Shown here piece after piece: positions 63,611 to 64,000 of a stretch of 64,000 bases of DNA. Where the stretch lies: positions 1 to 64,000 of the forward strand of contig PHCI01000014.1 in assembly GCA_002842205.1 (NCBI GenBank), written 5' to 3'. Source of the stretch: Betaproteobacteria bacterium HGW-Betaproteobacteria-3 (GTDB lineage Bacteria > Pseudomonadota > Gammaproteobacteria > Burkholderiales > Burkholderiaceae_C). The stretch's first letter is position 1, and each line of letters begins with the position of its first letter. Both the position numbers and the translations under genes were made by a program. The notes under the pieces were generated by a model, which was not told the origin of the DNA, searched no databases, and worked only from the letters and a program-made list of their open reading frames with translations.

Positions 63611-63745
63611 ATGAACCCCCTGTTGTCCCGTCTGCAGCCCTATCCGTTTGAGCGGCTGCGCCAGTTGTTTGCCAGCGTCACGCCCAACCCGCCCCCCAAT
63701 TTACGGGTCGGCCTGACCTGCCGCATGGCCGAACGCCGCCCGTAA
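63611..63745 (+). pseudogene. dapC: Broken 5' end of dapC (succinyldiaminopimelate transaminase)
   Basis: The first 26 codons read MNPLLSRLQPYPFERLRQLF then ASVTPN, the start of Comamonadaceae DapC. After that the sequence departs (PPPNLRVGLTCRMAERRP) and stops at 63745; none of the aminotransferase fold follows. The promoter-like GATAAT is intact. The break point near 63690 is followed by a family A repeat and an IS256-like fragment. A short unrelated peptide cannot be ruled out. Confidence 0.65.
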
Positions 63746-63760
63746 CGGGTGCGCAGCGGA

Positions 63761-63818
63761 TTTTCAAACAAAATTGGCACTAATCTCCCGTAGAATGGCG
63801 ATAGTTTGCTATTTATTA
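63761..63818 (-). repeat. Family A mini-repeat, intergenic
   Basis: On the minus strand it reads AAATAGCAAACTATCGCCAT, then TCTACGGGAGATTAGTGCC and AATTTTGTTTGAAAAT. It lies between the dapC remnant and the transposase fragment. Confidence 0.8.
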
Positions 63819-63939
63819 GGTAGTATTTAACGCACCCCTTACAGGTCAACCTGCCCGGTCCCGAGGCTCAAGTGCGGGCACCGCAACACCTGCGACCCTG
63901 CTCCGGCCGTTGCGTGGCCGGTATTGCCTGGTGCCTAGA

Positions 63940-64000
63940 GCCATGTGATTCCGTTCTTCGCCTTCCCGCCCGAAATGCGCCGGATGATCTACACGAACAA
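63940..64000 (+). mobile_element. IS256-type transposase fragment, cut by window edge
   Basis: From about 63945 one frame reads VIPFFAFPPEMRRMIYTN to the edge, matching the C-terminal FFAFPPE-R-IYTTNAIES region of IS256/Mutator transposases. The codons just upstream hold a TAG and no extended similarity, so the N-terminal part seems missing or out of frame. Its extent to the right is unknown. Confidence 0.65.

Overview
The window looks like chromosome from a GC-rich betaproteobacterium of the Comamonadaceae (Burkholderiales). The gene orders smc-zipA-ligA and msrB-yciB-bolA-ppiC, the liv/acyl-CoA block, and the protein flavour (PurL, Tex, GlnD, AlkB, DapC start) all fit. This placement is inferred from protein resemblance; no rRNA or tRNA gene is present to confirm it.

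Layout. 1-8203: a patatin-type lipase running off the left edge, an HDOD protein, the transcription factor Tex and a 1264-residue PAS/GAF sensor kinase, all on the minus strand. 8468-29319: a long minus-strand lipid/acyl-CoA block. Read 5' to 3' it holds an acyl-CoA ligase, livK-livH-livM-livG-livF, a FadJ-type bifunctional enzyme, an M20 peptidase, a thiolase, a hotdog thioesterase, an acyl-CoA dehydrogenase, small proteins, two SDRs, another thioesterase, a CurA-like reductase, an AidB-like dehydrogenase and a GST. 29455-33153: selO, then msrB-yciB-bolA-ppiC (plus), closed by a clear terminator. 33268-39707: an acyltransferase-like membrane protein, then a plus-strand calcium module (universal stress protein, CaCA exchanger, P-type ATPase) and two membrane proteins. 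39727-47569: purL (minus) diverging from map and glnD (plus). 47568-54161: a remnant of a carbamate kinase gene, then a compact minus-strand sugar operon led by a glucosylglycerol-phosphate synthase/phosphatase fusion (ggpPS), followed by PfkB kinase, GH4 glycosidase, LmbE deacetylase and a NagB-II-like SIS deaminase/isomerase. 54539-63557: def, a small lipoprotein, ligA, zipA, smc and alkB (minus). 63611-64000: a dapC start broken after about 26 codons, a small repeat, and the edge of an IS256-type transposase.

The most striking signal is not a gene. A roughly 55-65 bp dispersed repeat (here family A; core AGCAAACNATGACCATT, then ACGGGGGCT, ending near GGCC-ATTTTGCT) occurs about ten times in 64 kb. 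Four copies are intergenic and six lie inside protein genes without breaking the frame: tex, selO, the acyltransferase-like gene, purL, ligA and alkB. It is read in both orientations and in at least four different frames. Two further small repeats also sit in frame inside genes: an 84-bp element in purL (with a relative forming the LivG N-terminus) and a PFDGLRTG-type palindrome in ligA. purL and ligA each carry two unrelated repeat families. Together these act like protein-invading mini-repeats, comparable in kind to the Rickettsia palindromic elements; I do not recognise a named family for the first one.

Functionally the window joins fatty/branched-chain acid uptake and beta-oxidation, calcium and redox stress handling, nitrogen (PII) control, purine synthesis, cell division/chromosome segregation, and a probable osmolyte/amino-sugar locus that may be an uncharacterised pathway.
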